Of a stretch of 64,000 nucleotides of DNA, positions 30,926 through 43,294 are shown one piece after another. Under the pieces are notes generated by a model. The model was given only the letters and a program-made list of their open reading frames with translations. It was not told the DNA's origin and made no database searches. The first letter of the stretch is position 1. Every line of letters starts with the position of its first letter. Made by a program: the position numbers and the translations under genes. Source of the DNA: Caenorhabditis elegans (taxonomy: Eukaryota; Nematoda; Chromadorea; Rhabditida; Rhabditidae); assembly GCF_000002985.6 (NCBI RefSeq), contig NC_003284.9:17112001-17176000 (forward strand), read 5' to 3'.

Positions 30926-33900
30926 TTTTAATATGCATATTATCATACTAAAAATATATACAAATTTCAATAACAATCCAAAAAAATATTACAACAACAA
31001 TAGAGGTGTAAAAGTGGCAATGATGTTTCAAATTTAAAAAGATTCAAATTAAATAAATTTGCTCCAAAAATCAGAATTGCGGGAATAATAAGTTTGATAA
31101 TTTTTTGTATGTATGCTTTTTACAAGCTTCTATTCTGTTGAGAATTCAGTGCCAGAACACATTTACTATGTTTACCACTTACATTACTTATAAGTACTTG
31201 ATAAATATTCATAAGTTACGAATTTTATCCTGTATTCAGGTGCTTGATCTTTGCCCTCAGATAAAAAAAAACGCTTAACGACGTTTTGGAGAACGCGAAC
31301 CCGGTATCTAGAGTAGAACCGGAATGATGACAGCTTTCTACAAAAGATATTGCTACAGTACCATCACAGTAAGTATTTACATTGTACAGTACAGTTATTT
31401 GTTTGCTCATTTTGCCAAGAAATGGCTCAAGACAAACAGCACTGACTTCAAACTTTGTTGCAATTGAAGTAAACTCTATCTGGTGCTTTCAATTAAAACA
31501 TTATTATAGAAAATGAGTAGGATATTCATATTGTGAAAAATAACAATACTAACGTTAGATACAACCTTAGCAAAAATGATTAGGATGAATTTGATAAGAT
31601 AATTAGATATTTATGTCACAGAAACTAGAGAACCTTCAAAGTATTGACATTTTGGTAAATTTAGTAAAATTTAAGTAAAAACATAACCAAAATTTAAGTG
31701 AAAAAATTATCTAAAAAACCAAGGTACTAGCTCAGAAAAACATAATTTTCTTTCAAAAAACCGTTTAAAACACTTTTAACTCGGAGAAAAAACTCAATCA
31801 GCAAAACTGGGTTGCGAAAGTTATCTTGAGCAACTCATCAAATAAGAAAATGGGATAAATATTTACCAACCCTCTCTTGGTGGAAAAAACGGGCGAACAA
31901 ATCACAAAATGACTAACGGCAAGTACTTAGATGTTTTGTAGCAGCTACTAACTAAAATTTGGCGAACTATTACTTACTTCAATAATGAATCTGCAACGTT
32001 TATCATACTGTATCTGCTATGACGCATAACACAGAACTAATCAGTTGTTAATAGTAAAGTAATTCATTATTTCATTTTGTGATTGCTGTGATAATGCAAA
32101 GATACCGTAACCAGAAACTAGAATGTTCTTACAGTTTTGAAAACAAATTTGAAAAAAAAAAACAGGGGTGTGAAATGCTCATTTGTTGATAAGATAATGC
32201 CAACTGCAAAACAACTCACTGTTAAAATTAGTATTATTGTGTGTTGATAAGAAAAAGGGGTATCCCAGGCCTGGACGGGTTTCCACAGTAAAAAGGCGTG
32301 GCGCCAAGCCTTCCTTTCTGCATCTTTGCTTGAACTCAATTGTATGGTTTTTGAGCAGATGTACATACATACGTATTTCACTTGGTGTCAGAGTGTCCGA
32401 TTTCGGTTTGATCTACGAGAATTGCGGAAATTTAAACGCGTTTAGACGAAGATTTCTCAACTGGCTCGAATGGTCAAAAGTGTGCTGGCGTCACACTTTT
32501 CTGAGCAAAAAAACCATTGTTTACAGTTGATACTGAAATGAGACAGCCTGACAAAACGTGGAATTTCAAATTTATTAATTTCAATTAACTTATTGCATAT
32601 TTAATAACGCGCACATTGGCTAAAAGGCAAAAGCACGAGGAAGGCATTTAAGTCGCCTCTGTGAACGTCCAAAATTTATCAGTATTCTTGGCAACTCACC
32701 GCAACTCATCCACTAACTTTAGCAATTTTAGAAATGCCAAGCGCAAAACTTGCTAAAATTTGGTAAAAAAATTGCTACAGTTTGGTAAAATAGATTAGGG
32801 AGAAGTTAGGGATGCCCTCAAAAATTTGCACTGGAAATGTTTCTAAAATTGGCTGAACTTGGTTAAAAAGTTGCTCAAGTTGGGAAAGAAGTTGCTAAAG
32901 ATAGCTTGAAAGTTGCGAGACAATAAAGTTTGTTGAAAAGTTGCTAAAGTTGGTGGAAAAGTTGCGGCGAATTGCCGAGTATCAGTTTGACGTAGTGTGA
33001 AATAGTAAAACTCCTAATAAATTCAATCTTGAAAATTAAATTCGAGGCTCCGGTTTCAATATCTAGAATGATTACAGCGTAGACGCTATTAGCAACGTGG
33101 AAAAATTTTGTTAACAATCTGAAAAACGAATTTCGTATTTGTAGAAAGTACCACAAGTTATTTTTCAGAAGTATACTGCTCAGAATTGTAACCCGACGAC
33201 ATTTATGATGTCTTGTTTTCAGGGAAGATTTCGTCTATGACCTAGAATATTCTTTTTTGAAAATGTACCAACTTGGTAGGTGTTGCAAACAAAATTGAAA
33301 ACTGCCGATGTACCATGTGACACCTACCTATTCTTTTAATGATTAACTTCATTAAAACAATTGTGAAATCCGACAACTCCTTTCAAAGGATGTGTGTTTG
33401 TAGACTTAAAATGGGGTGATAGTTTTGAAATACATCGAGGTATCAATATTCAGAAATTCGAAAAGTTTCGAAAGACTTCAATTGCAAATTCCATCCCGAT
33501 GTGTAATCAATAAAATTGTGAAGGGGGTTATCAGAATTAAATGAAACGCCAAACCTAGAGAGTGGGTGAGACCCCGGACTTGAACTCGTGACCAGATTGC
33601 ACCGGATTGCTAACGGCCATCGCATTTAAATATCCCGAAAAAGTTCATAACTCAACTTGAAATATCTTGACGAACTATTACCAGCCGCTTTGGAAAAATG
33701 TTTATGTCGGTTCCAAGTTTTACAAAAAACCTACAGCTATGTAGGTAAAATGTTCACTTTATCAACTTGTTTGTATCGCAGCTGACCCATTTTTAAATGC
33801 ACTTTTTTACAAAAGTTATTGTTGTGCTTTCAGGAAATACATGTCATTTTCAAATTTTTTGGCGTTACAACAAACCACAAAGAAACTTAGTAAATTTTAC

Positions 33901-35779
33901 TCTTCACAAAAATTGTCATATTTTTAAGTTACAATCTTTTTACACATATTAGGTTGACAGCCAACACAGCTTTAGATTTGCAACATGTTATTCTATCACA
34001 TATAAATTGACACTTAGGACACATAAATATAGCAGAATACACATATACCACATATCGACACGTATAGTCTACGTCAGCGTGAGATCCATAAAAAACTGTG
34101 TGTTCCTTTAAACGGATGTGTTCAATGAATGGGATCACAAATTTTGAGAAAGCATGCTAATATTTTGAGAAACGCGGGTTTTGATTACTTTCTCCAAAAG
34201 TGAGGGTCTGGCAGTATGAAAGCCTCTACAAATACCTGGTACCACTTATAATCAATTCCGTGTATCAAAAATTAATGACACTTACTCAACTACCGTGTTC
34301 CAAAAAAAAAAGAAGAAGAGTTACAGAAAAGCAGTTGAAGAGTTATAAGTCAGTTGTTAAAAATATATATTTTAGAAATTTCAAATGTATCCGAACACTA
34401 ACAGTTTAACAGATTCGCGTCTTCCGTATTTTTTATCTTCCAATTACAACCGAATCAAATTTGGTGCCAAGATCTTTCACTTTGCTGACATGTAGTTAGA
34501 AAATCCCACAAAAATTTTAATTTTGAATGTCTCACTAAAAATTTCGCAAGCCCTCATGTCTGATAAGAGAAAATGTCTAGACTACGATTTCAAGGAAACA
34601 CAACATTGAACACAAAATTTTACAAAACACAAAAAAAAGTGTATTTGTTTAATTTTTAGATATTTATACTACACACTGTTTTAACAGTATTTATTGAACA
34701 CAATATTTCCGGCTTTGACGCCATCATGCTCACAGAGATGACGTCAAATTGTGCAAACAAAATTTTATGCTATTTAACCATAGTTAAAGGTCATCTTCAA
34801 ATACTGAGTAATGTGAAATGGTGTGTAGGTGTTTGTTATCAATTTGATATTTTCTCTATCAGCAAGGAAACAATGGTGATAAAATATATATTAGTTTGCA
34901 TAGGTTTAACTAATAGTAAATGAAATTCCTACTTCAAGGTCAAAATCATTGTTTCCATATATATTCGAAATAGAACTTTAAATATCAGCAATCAGTTTGT
35001 ACTTTTACTTTTTTCAAAAAGCTAGCGTCGTGAAATGACAGCAGACGTCATTGGATCATTATTTTTGTAATAAATATACATTTTCTGTCTGGCGATATTT
35101 GAACACTTGTATTTGTTAAAATTTTGCTTTTGAAATGTTCCAAACTATTTTGAAAATTGATATGGATAAGCGAGTAATCACAAAAATTTCTTTAGCCAAA
35201 GTTATGCAGCTTCAAATTTTTAAAAATACAATTGAAAATCCACACGGCCGTGTACTATACTCGGAAAATTGGATAAAAACAATTTTAGATAAACAGGGTT
35301 TTTGTCAAAAAAAATTGCTTAAAACAGAAAGCAGGACGCCATAAATCTAGTTTTTTCTTAAACAATGTGCTCAAAAACTCGAAAATTAACTTATAAAACT
35401 CTTGCACAAAAATGTAAATAAATATACATATAAGAATTGAATTTACGTAGTATGAGCATACATTTTTTTGGAGACATTTCATCTTCTTTTAGCTTTTGTT
35501 ATTTTGTTGAATTATTGTTTACTTCCTGTATGTTTATTGAACAAAAACTTTATATAAAAATTGGTCAAGTACATAAGAGCGCGAGGAGATCGAATGATAA
35601 ATACTTGATGAGTATTTGAAGAATTAGCTTTGGCTAGTGATTACTGAATAAAAATCAAGCATACTTTTAGATGAAAAAAAAAGTGTTAAAAATGACAAAA
35701 TGAAGCAGAAACACGGTTTGGAAAACAACTCGCAAGACGAATTTACAGAATCAACAATGTCAATCACTCAGATTATTGA
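30926..35779. other. intergenic with degenerate repeats
   Basis: No gene model could be built. 32,690-32,970 holds a degenerate repeat of TTGCTAAAGTTGG-like words. About 32,265-32,310 has a GGCCTGG...GGCGTGGCGCCAAGCC patch of the kind common in dispersed nematode minisatellites. A tRNA-like fragment lies at 33,549-33,625. The remaining short frames, including 33,929-34,138 minus and 35,135-35,344 plus, have neither splice borders nor start context. Confidence 0.5.
33549..33625 (-). repeat. tRNA-like pseudogene or tRNA-derived SINE fragment
   Basis: The minus strand reads GCGATGGCCGTTAGC (A-box-like TGGCC), then after about 25 bases GAGTTCAAGTCC, close to the B-box GGTTCGANNCC. I cannot fold a complete cloverleaf with a clear anticodon stem, so it is not called as a functional tRNA. 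Confidence 0.4.
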
Positions 35780-37917
35780 TTATTGATCTGTCTTCCAGGA
35801 TGTTTGATTATTCTTGTACTCTCCGGTCCAGAATCCATTGTTGCCGCGATTACTGTTGTTCCAGTTGTTGTTGCTACGACGCCGACCGCCACGATTTCCA
35901 TTGTACCCTCCGTTTCTGTTTCCGCGACCACGGAAGCCCCCAAAGTTTTGCCCATTTTCAGAAAAAGTTGCATTGTTCACATTTCCAGAGTTGAAAATTG
36001 CTGCGTCATCGTTACTTGGCTGATACGTGGTGCCATTGTTGGTGTAGTCTATGAAATTTCCATTTTGAGGAGTGAAGCACTGGTTTTCATAGAAATGAGT
36101 GGCTGGTTGAAGGTCCTGAGGCAGTTGTACCACGTCCGAGTATTTCTGGTGGCGTGGGCTATTGTAGCTGGATCGTCTTGAGCCGTTCTCATTTATATTA
36201 GCTCTGTGACCCGGGCTGAATGGAGCGGTCTCGTTTTTGTTGCGTCCTTTGTAGTTGTTTCTGAAAAGATAAGAGTTTCTTATATGTTTTTTTTTGCCCA
36301 GGTTTTCTATCAAACTTCTGTCACTGAAAATAAAAAGGTAGAATCATCAAATTTGAACACCAGATGTGAACAATCGCAAATATATATTTATGAACCAAAA
36401 CAAAACATTTTTCGAAAGAATGCAGCATTGTTCTTTATTTTTCCATTTGTGTTTAATACTAATAGTTAGGTTGCCATGCCGGAATGAGAATTTTCTAGAT
36501 TTTCCGAAATGAGCGAGTTCCTCAAACTCACTCTAAAGTTTCACTCAAAATCAGCCCGAATGATCAGTTCCCAGTGATTTAATGTTATTCTTACCATGGT
36601 TAAACATGTAATAACCACTAAAAAACTCACTGTTTATATCCATTTCCGTTACCACGCCCGCCACGATATCCTTGGTTTGAATTCTTTTGATTTTCTTGAG
36701 TTCTCACTTTTTCAGGCGCAGTTTCATTGTTTTCAGAAGGGATCACATTACTAAAAATATAATTTTTCCATCAAAAAGATAAATGATGTATAACTAACTC
36801 GTTTTGAGTTGGTTCTGAAGTCTCTTTTTTGGTTTCAGCTGTTGGTTTGTCGCTTGACCCCCCTGCGATCTCCATCAATTCAAACGCTCGTACAACACGA
36901 CCATAGTTTGGATCCACGGGTTTCTTGGTTTCGTAGGTGAAATCTTCATCGGTCACTGAAAAATAATGAAATTTCATTTAGAAAGTTTTTCGGAAAAAAA
37001 ATCTTACTTGTAGATAAAATATAGTCCAGGTACGGGTCTCGAGTGAGTAGATTGTTGTATTTTGCACTTTCCTGTTGTCTTCGGAGATGTTCCTCGCCAC
37101 GAATAATAGCTCCATCGTCCATTCCTACTTTTTTCTTTGCTGGGTACACAAAATCCTCGTTTTTCACTAAAAAAATGAAGTTCACCAAAAGTTTTACATA
37201 TGATCAATTTCCAAAAAAAAAAAATCTGAATTTGAATTTCTGTAAACATAATTCACACCGCACACTATTCAGATTGAACCTTTACGAGTAATTGATCAAC
37301 TTTGGACAAACTAAGTTCAGACTTTGAACAAAAATGATCAGATCTAGCAGACCTTGATAGTGAGTTCAGGTTCTCGCTTTAAAAAAAATGGAAAAAAAAT
37401 TCATAGCAGTGGTGATTGTTTGACAATTAAGTTTTGTTCTACAGTCTTTTTTTATATTATTCACGCTATCATATGCATGTATATTGTTTCTCAGCAGGAA
37501 CTCAAAATAGGTAGTCTATCCCCCTCATTCTCTTAGTCCCATAATAATTGTTTTCACACCTTACACAACCAAGTAAATAAGCCCCTCGTACCTCTGAATC
37601 TCCATGACAACCTGATCCAGTTTATGGTCAAACTATGTGAGAACTCAAGCTCTACGCTAAACTGTTAAAGTTTGGCTCGACACAAAAATAAGGCATTCTA
37701 TATTTAAAAGTGCAACAGTGTGGACAACCTCTAGAGAATTCATGGAATCCTCAATGAGAAATTCTGGCTCAAACGAGCTCATAAGCTCAGTGTATCCAAT
37801 CAACTCACTGTTTTTGAATTGAGACTCCATGAGTGCAGCTGTGGAGTTCCAGTAAAGTTGTGATGATTTGAAGTCGAATGGTTGGTTTTCTGCAGGCTGT
37901 TGACTGCTCAGCGACAT
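35780..37917 (-). CDS. intrinsically disordered RGG-box protein with duplicated exon motif
   Basis: Five exons on the minus strand: 37917-37809, 37166-37008, 36955-36799, 36750-36631 and 36260-35780. They total 1026 bases and 341 residues. Exon 1 could read on past its GTGAGT donor to about 37,735 (SELIGYTELMSSFEPEF ...), but only the GTGAGT exit keeps the downstream frame. Exons 2 and 3 each begin with a split ATG codon and a related motif: MKNEDFVYPAKKKVG and MTDEDFTYETKKPVD. From residue about 140 on the protein is Asn/Gly/Arg-rich, with RGGRGNGNGY, then GFRGRGNRNGGYNGNRGGRRR near the C-terminus. RGG boxes bind RNA and promote condensates, so a role in RNP granules or translation control is inferred. 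No folded RRM or KH domain is seen. I cannot name an orthologue. Confidence 0.78.
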
Positions 37918-39522
37918 TTTGTTAGCTTTAAAATTTACAGATTATAAATTCGAAAACAAGTTCGCTCAAGTGTGCAAACATCGAAAATGAAGTGGCCAAT
38001 TGAAATATGAGAGTGAAGAAAGAATTGGATGAGAGAGAACTTGTAAAATCCAAAAAAAAAAACATTCGACCTAATACCAACCAGTCGAGACGAAGAATGG
38101 AAGACGGCGAGACAACGAAACCAGCAGCACAGCCGCCTGCCCGCCCTATAAATTGGACTTGAAACAGAGACGACGACGACGAGGAAACTGGTGGGTCTGG
38201 CTGCGCAGTCAATGCACACAACGGCTACACCACCAGAAAATTGAGGGAGAACACAGAGCACCGTTGTGCAATTCCTCGAAGGTCCAACATCTGTTGAGGC
38301 GAAAAAAGCGCAACAGTGTTCGAGCACCTGTTCGTCAGATGGTTCAACAAAGAGATGAAAGAACATTGAAAGATTTGTGATACATGCTATATTCGTTTTG
38401 GGAAAATTTTAGATCAGCAGATTTTTTGTTGAATTGTGAACGATTTGTGGAAAAATTCTCGAAATTTTTGAAATTTTCAGCAAAAATGTTCATAACGTTG
38501 TGAGATTGCATTGGGAATCCCACCGAAACATGGCATGTTGTGAAAATATATAAAGCTTGTTTATAAATTAGATGAAACTTAAAAAAACGGGGAAAATTTG
38601 ATATTAAGCAACTTGAAATTAAGTTTAAAAAACTGCCAGGAGTCTTTGATGATTGAAAAATACCTAGTAAAAATAATGCATAATCTCACGGTATAAATTT
38701 TTTATTTGAAGAAAAATTTTAAAAATTTAAGGGTGTAGAATGACAAAAGTACGACCGTTTGTAAACTTATCAAATTTTGTTTAAGAATATGTATGTATTA
38801 TACAAAAAGAAGATAAATGTGTGTAAAATCATTTTTTTAAGTGGCAGTATCATTTAGTGATTTTTAAAATGCAAAACCGTTTTCAACACACTTTTAAACT
38901 ACTTTTTTTGTAATGAAAAAATTATTTTCAAAAGTATTCTCGGCAAAATATCTTAGTCATATTCAAAATGGGCTATCATTGGGAGTGTTTCCATCAAGAT
39001 GTTTTCACAATTTAGTAACGATTTTCAAGCCCCAATAAAAACAAAAACTATACCGCAAATACTTGTCCAGATTCACATTAGGTCCTAAAAAATATTGTCA
39101 TTCGCCCTAGGATTGAACTGAAAATATAGAAAAACACTGGCATGGAAAAGCAAAAAAAAATTTTTTTTGACAAGTTCTTCTTCTTCTCGAAATTCCCATA
39201 CTTATTTTTTTCCATTAGCAATTGTAATTGTTCATCATCGTTTCCATGTTCTATGACACCACTTTTCTAATGTCTTGGCTGTGTCCTTCTCCCCTCCATT
39301 GCCCATGTTCCTCTCCCGCTCTCTCAAACACGCATTAGCTAGAGATAAGGTATCCAAGGAGTGTGCAGACAGTGTGCAAACACCATCACGGCATTTTGCG
39401 GACTTCCCTTTGAAGACGACATCTTATTTTTTATTTCTTTTTGTTTATATTTATTTTTTATTGTTAACTTTCCTCTCTTATTTGTAAATTTGTATTCAAC
39501 TCGATTAAATTTCGATTTTAGA
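37918..39522. other. divergent intergenic region between RGG gene and mdt-1.2-like gene
   Basis: The two genes are divergently transcribed, so this 1.6 kb holds both promoters. 38,080-38,370 is GC-richer, with CCGCCTGCCCGCCC and CTATAAATT near 38,140-38,155. Overlapping open frames on both strands here (37,935-38,380) are probably compositional. The stretch nearest the plus-strand gene has CTCCCGCTCTCTC near 39,315. Confidence 0.45.
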
Positions 39523-42473
39523 ATGGTTTCCACTCCATCACCGAAAACGAAAGTTTACCTGTTGGAGCAGCGGAAGAATCAAGAGCTCAACATTGAGCAT
39601 ATTGACGAGGAAATGAGATTGGAACAGGTCCGGCAAGCCGCATCAAAAATGGAATGGACATCATTCGGGCAGGCTGTGAGGCGAAACTTGTTGGTAACTA
39701 TTTTCTTTAAACTTATTTATTGTGAAAGACAATTTGAAAAATGCATGAATTGCAGGAAAAACGTAACACAATCGATGCTGATGGTAGAATTGACGTGCTC
39801 AACGGGATTGCGTACATGAAAACAAAAATGCCAATCGAGGAAAACAATCTGATGGAGGAGAAGATACGGGTTATGGCTGAGAGTCTTGGGTAAGTTTTCA
39901 GTTAGAGAAATGGCGTTAAATTTAGAAAACTGCCATAAAAACCTGGCTTTTTTGGAACCTAGAATTTAACTGCTAAAAATGATAGAGCATTTCCTTGCAC
40001 CTATTTTTCACATGCATCAAAATGTATAATTTTTGAGTGCTCTTAAGGTAGAATTCATTTGCCGATTGAGCATTAATAACTTGGAAATCTATTTTTCGTA
40101 GCACCTGTTGCTTCAAGAAAGAAAAAAATCAAAAAGGAGTAGACCCACATATACTTCAAATTTTCTGAAACACTGTCAAGTTTCATGTTTTCTTGAAGAA
40201 CCAAAATCAGTTCCACATCGGACCCTAGTTTGTAATAAAAATATTGTACTTGTATCCAAGATTGAGACGCAAACCTGTCAAAAACTAGAAGAGTTTACCG
40301 ACTGCCAATTGCTAGAAAATAATCGCGTACTAAATATACAAAATTAAGAAAGTGAGCACCTACTCAATTTCTCTGAAATCTTTACACATTATTACATTTC
40401 ACAAATAAATGAAAGTACTGCACAACATTTGTTTCTCGATAGACTAGTTTCCTTTTAAAAAAATTAGAAACCTGGTACGTTGGAGTCCGACAAAACTTAT
40501 ACATATTCCAACGTTATCCACTTGAAATTTGCCTAGCCATAACTTCTAATCGCTCAAAATTTATTAAAATACATAGCTCACTTTTATTTCCAGATGCTTG
40601 CACAAACAAACTTCTCGCGGATGGTCCATCAATCGTCAAGAAGATCTCATCATGGACTTTACTGTCAACGATGGTGAAGTGACAACCGTTGTGCTTAGTT
40701 TTTGGGAAGAGCCTTCATTCTACTCCCCAGAAGCTACAAGAATGCTCCAGTTAGGGATGTGGACAGAGCTTCGAAACCGAATCTCAGATATGCTGTTGAC
40801 GTATGATAAGTTGTTGAGCAGGTATGTTGTTTGACTTTGAGCAAAGCAAAAAATAATGCTTCTAGAACTCACTCCCATTTTTCAGAGACGATCGTAGAAA
40901 CTGCATGGGAGCTATGAGAATGCTCGAGATGCTTTTTGGACACTTCTCTCAAGACCCTTCCTACACTTCAATTCACAGATCCAACTATGGGTAACTTTAT
41001 AATTATTTTTTTAATGAAAAATTTTAATTTTAGTTTCTACCTTCCACGTAATGATCTCCGCGCAGGGCGTGTATATTATTTGGCGGAACCACACTTTCGG
41101 AACATTCGCTCCAAGGATCATATTTTCCAGTTACAAAAGGATGATCACGAAGTTTTGCCATACTTTGAATTTTCGTTTGCCAAGCATGATAGCCCGTGTA
41201 CACTTCCAGAGTTTGACACAAAGTGAGTTCATTCACATCTTAATATTATTGAAAATTGTAAATTTCCAGAGGCTGGGCAGAATCTATTGAAGCAAACGCT
41301 GTGATTTGTATGAAGCTATCCAGAGGGTTCAATCTTACTGAAACGACTAGAAAGAAGTTGGGAGCAATCAGTGCAAAGACTCCATCCGTTAAGCATTTCA
41401 CAAATAGCTATCGCTACGTGACTGGAGCGGTGAAGATTGAGAACAACCTGCAGATGATTACACAGTTTGGCGATGGACAAACTCAACACTTCTACAATGT
41501 CGATGTGAACCAGTTGCGCAATGATGGTGACTCTGTGATCACTGAGATTTATTTGAAGCATTTGCAAGATTTTCATGAGGTAAGCAGTAGTAACATAGAT
41601 TGTATTTTAAAAGCGCCAGTTTCATGATTCAATTAGCAAAAACATAAACATTTGAGTATCTTTTTTGTTTTGAGAAAATAAGCATACATGCTAATGCATG
41701 CTTTACATAATATGGACACACATTTTGCAACTTTCGGTTTTTTGCCACAGGGAATTATTGAACTTTGTGAGTCCGTTCAAATACTAGAAGTAGAAATATT
41801 ATTTAAGACATCATTAACATATGTAGTCAGATATTCCACTACTCGATAAAAATAAATTATAATTGCAGATAATTGCAATTCTTCGCAACGAAGCCATGCA
41901 TATCAGCCTTTGGGAGTCGATGATATCCGCGTGTTATGAGAAGCAGGGTATGAAAAAGCACACGGTTGCCGCAATCAAGATGGACGTTTTTCTGACAAGA
42001 GAGCAAATTGTAATCACCTTTGATACAAAATTTGCGCCGGTCAAAGGTGAGTTCTAGATAGATAAAGTGTTTAATATTAAGTAAATTTGCAGTTGTAATC
42101 CAGGATAGTGGAGTTTGTGAGGCAAAGGTGAATGTTGTGCATGCACAGACAGGCCTCCAGATTGCTGAAAAGATTGATGAAACATTGAGCAGAAAACTCA
42201 ATGAGTAAGTTGAAACCGTACACTAACGCAAACGCAGGACTTGTTGCAAAGTTCCTGAGAATGTCAATAGCAGTTTTGGTGCCAACTCTTTGTCCATAGA
42301 ACATCCTAGAGAAAACATTTGAAAATTTCAGAACTTGGAGCATTCCAAATATGCTTACCTACGCCGTGTCGGGTAGTGACTGCAACTTGGCAAAGATCAA
42401 AGTTCCGTTGAGAAGTGAAAACCCGGAGACTGTGGGCCCAATTCCAACTTATGCGGCTGGACGTTCCTTCTAA
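39523..42473 (+). CDS. mdt-1.2: Mediator complex subunit 1, nematode MDT-1.2-like
   Basis: Nine exons: 39523-39693, 39756-39889, 40594-40821, 40886-40990, 41034-41222, 41270-41579, 41869-42046, 42093-42204 and 42332-42473. They sum to 1569 bases, 522 residues, with all GT/AG junctions in phase. The ATG lies one base after a CGATTTTAG acceptor, so it is probably trans-spliced. The MED1 N-terminal domain pattern is clear. A helical MEWTSFGQAVRRNLL precedes LMEEKIRVMAESLGCLH, which corresponds to the family's MVERLE-IARQ-GL motif. WSINRQEDLIMDFTV and DGEVTTVVLSFWEE follow, as in the family's iron-clad beta segment, and the domain runs to the C-terminus. No LxxLL-rich tail or IDR, unlike vertebrate MED1. 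It acts in the nucleus as a subunit of the Mediator middle module, bridging regulators and RNA polymerase II. The 522-residue length and lack of a tail fit the shorter nematode paralog better than SOP-3/MDT-1.1. The symbol is from recognition, not a search. Confidence 0.8.
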
Positions 42474-43294
42474 CGGATTTTTGACTTATGATGTGTTTGT
42501 ATAGTTTTTGTTTTATTATATACTTGAGCCTTATTTGATACTCATTTTGATTGTTGTGAATGTTTGAAATTAAGTTTTATATGCATTTGTATTATTTAAA
42601 ATTTGCCATCTGAATTTTTCAAAGAGCTGAAAAGCAGAAAAAAATGATTAGAGGTTTTTTGCATGAATACTGAAAGTTGATTACTTAGGGTCAAAAATAT
42701 CTTTAATAGTCAAACTGGGCAATATTTTCTTTAATTATGTCAATTGTAAGCTTGCTGAAAATATATAAAAGTAGCTCTAGTTGCCCAAAGACCTCGAAAG
42801 TTTACCCAAACAACTAAATTTCATAATGAGACTTTTCAAAGTTTTTAAAATATTTTACATTGCAGTTCAAAATTTCAAAAAAAAACTGTTCAATTCAGCT
42901 AAAATCTTCAATATTTATGTTTGTATGTGGCACATGGCCGGAAATCAATGTTCATTTAATGATCATTGAAATTTTGACCTTTCTTAAAAAGTTTTAAAAC
43001 ATTTTTGAGAAATCCGATTGCATAATTTTGTAATTTGGGATTAATATAATTTACAAACTCTGTTTAAGCATGAAAACCCAAAAAATTGATTTTTTGACAA
43101 ATTCATTATTGACAGAAACTATATCCATAATTACGTATATGTTACAAATTTGACAGGAGACTGTTGTGGAAAGAAACGGTGATAGCATTATAAAGTTTTG
43201 AAAATCATGGGTGAGATCACAAAAACAGAACGCAATATGTGTGAGAATGTGTGAATAAGTGGGATTAGAATTTTAAAGCATGTATGTACATTTG
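42474..43294. other. convergent 3' intergenic region
   Basis: Between the 3' ends of the plus-strand Mediator gene and the minus-strand GPCR gene. AT-rich. I see no canonical AATAAA close to the Mediator stop; a variant signal is probably used. No other feature. Confidence 0.5.

Noticed and set aside
35783..36181. Plus-strand ORF of 132 codons opposite the RGG exon
   Set aside because: Antisense shadow of Asn/Gly/Arg-rich codons; the minus strand has the complete spliced gene.
37657..37808. Extension of exon 1 of the RGG gene (ELIGYTELMSSFEPEF and onward)
   Set aside because: Looks protein-like, but the only exit that keeps the downstream frame and uses a strong donor (GTGAGT) lies before it; possible alternative isoform not excluded.
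37928..38380. Overlapping ORFs on both strands between the RGG and Mediator genes
   Set aside because: GC-rich divergent promoter sequence; neither frame has splice partners or a defended start.
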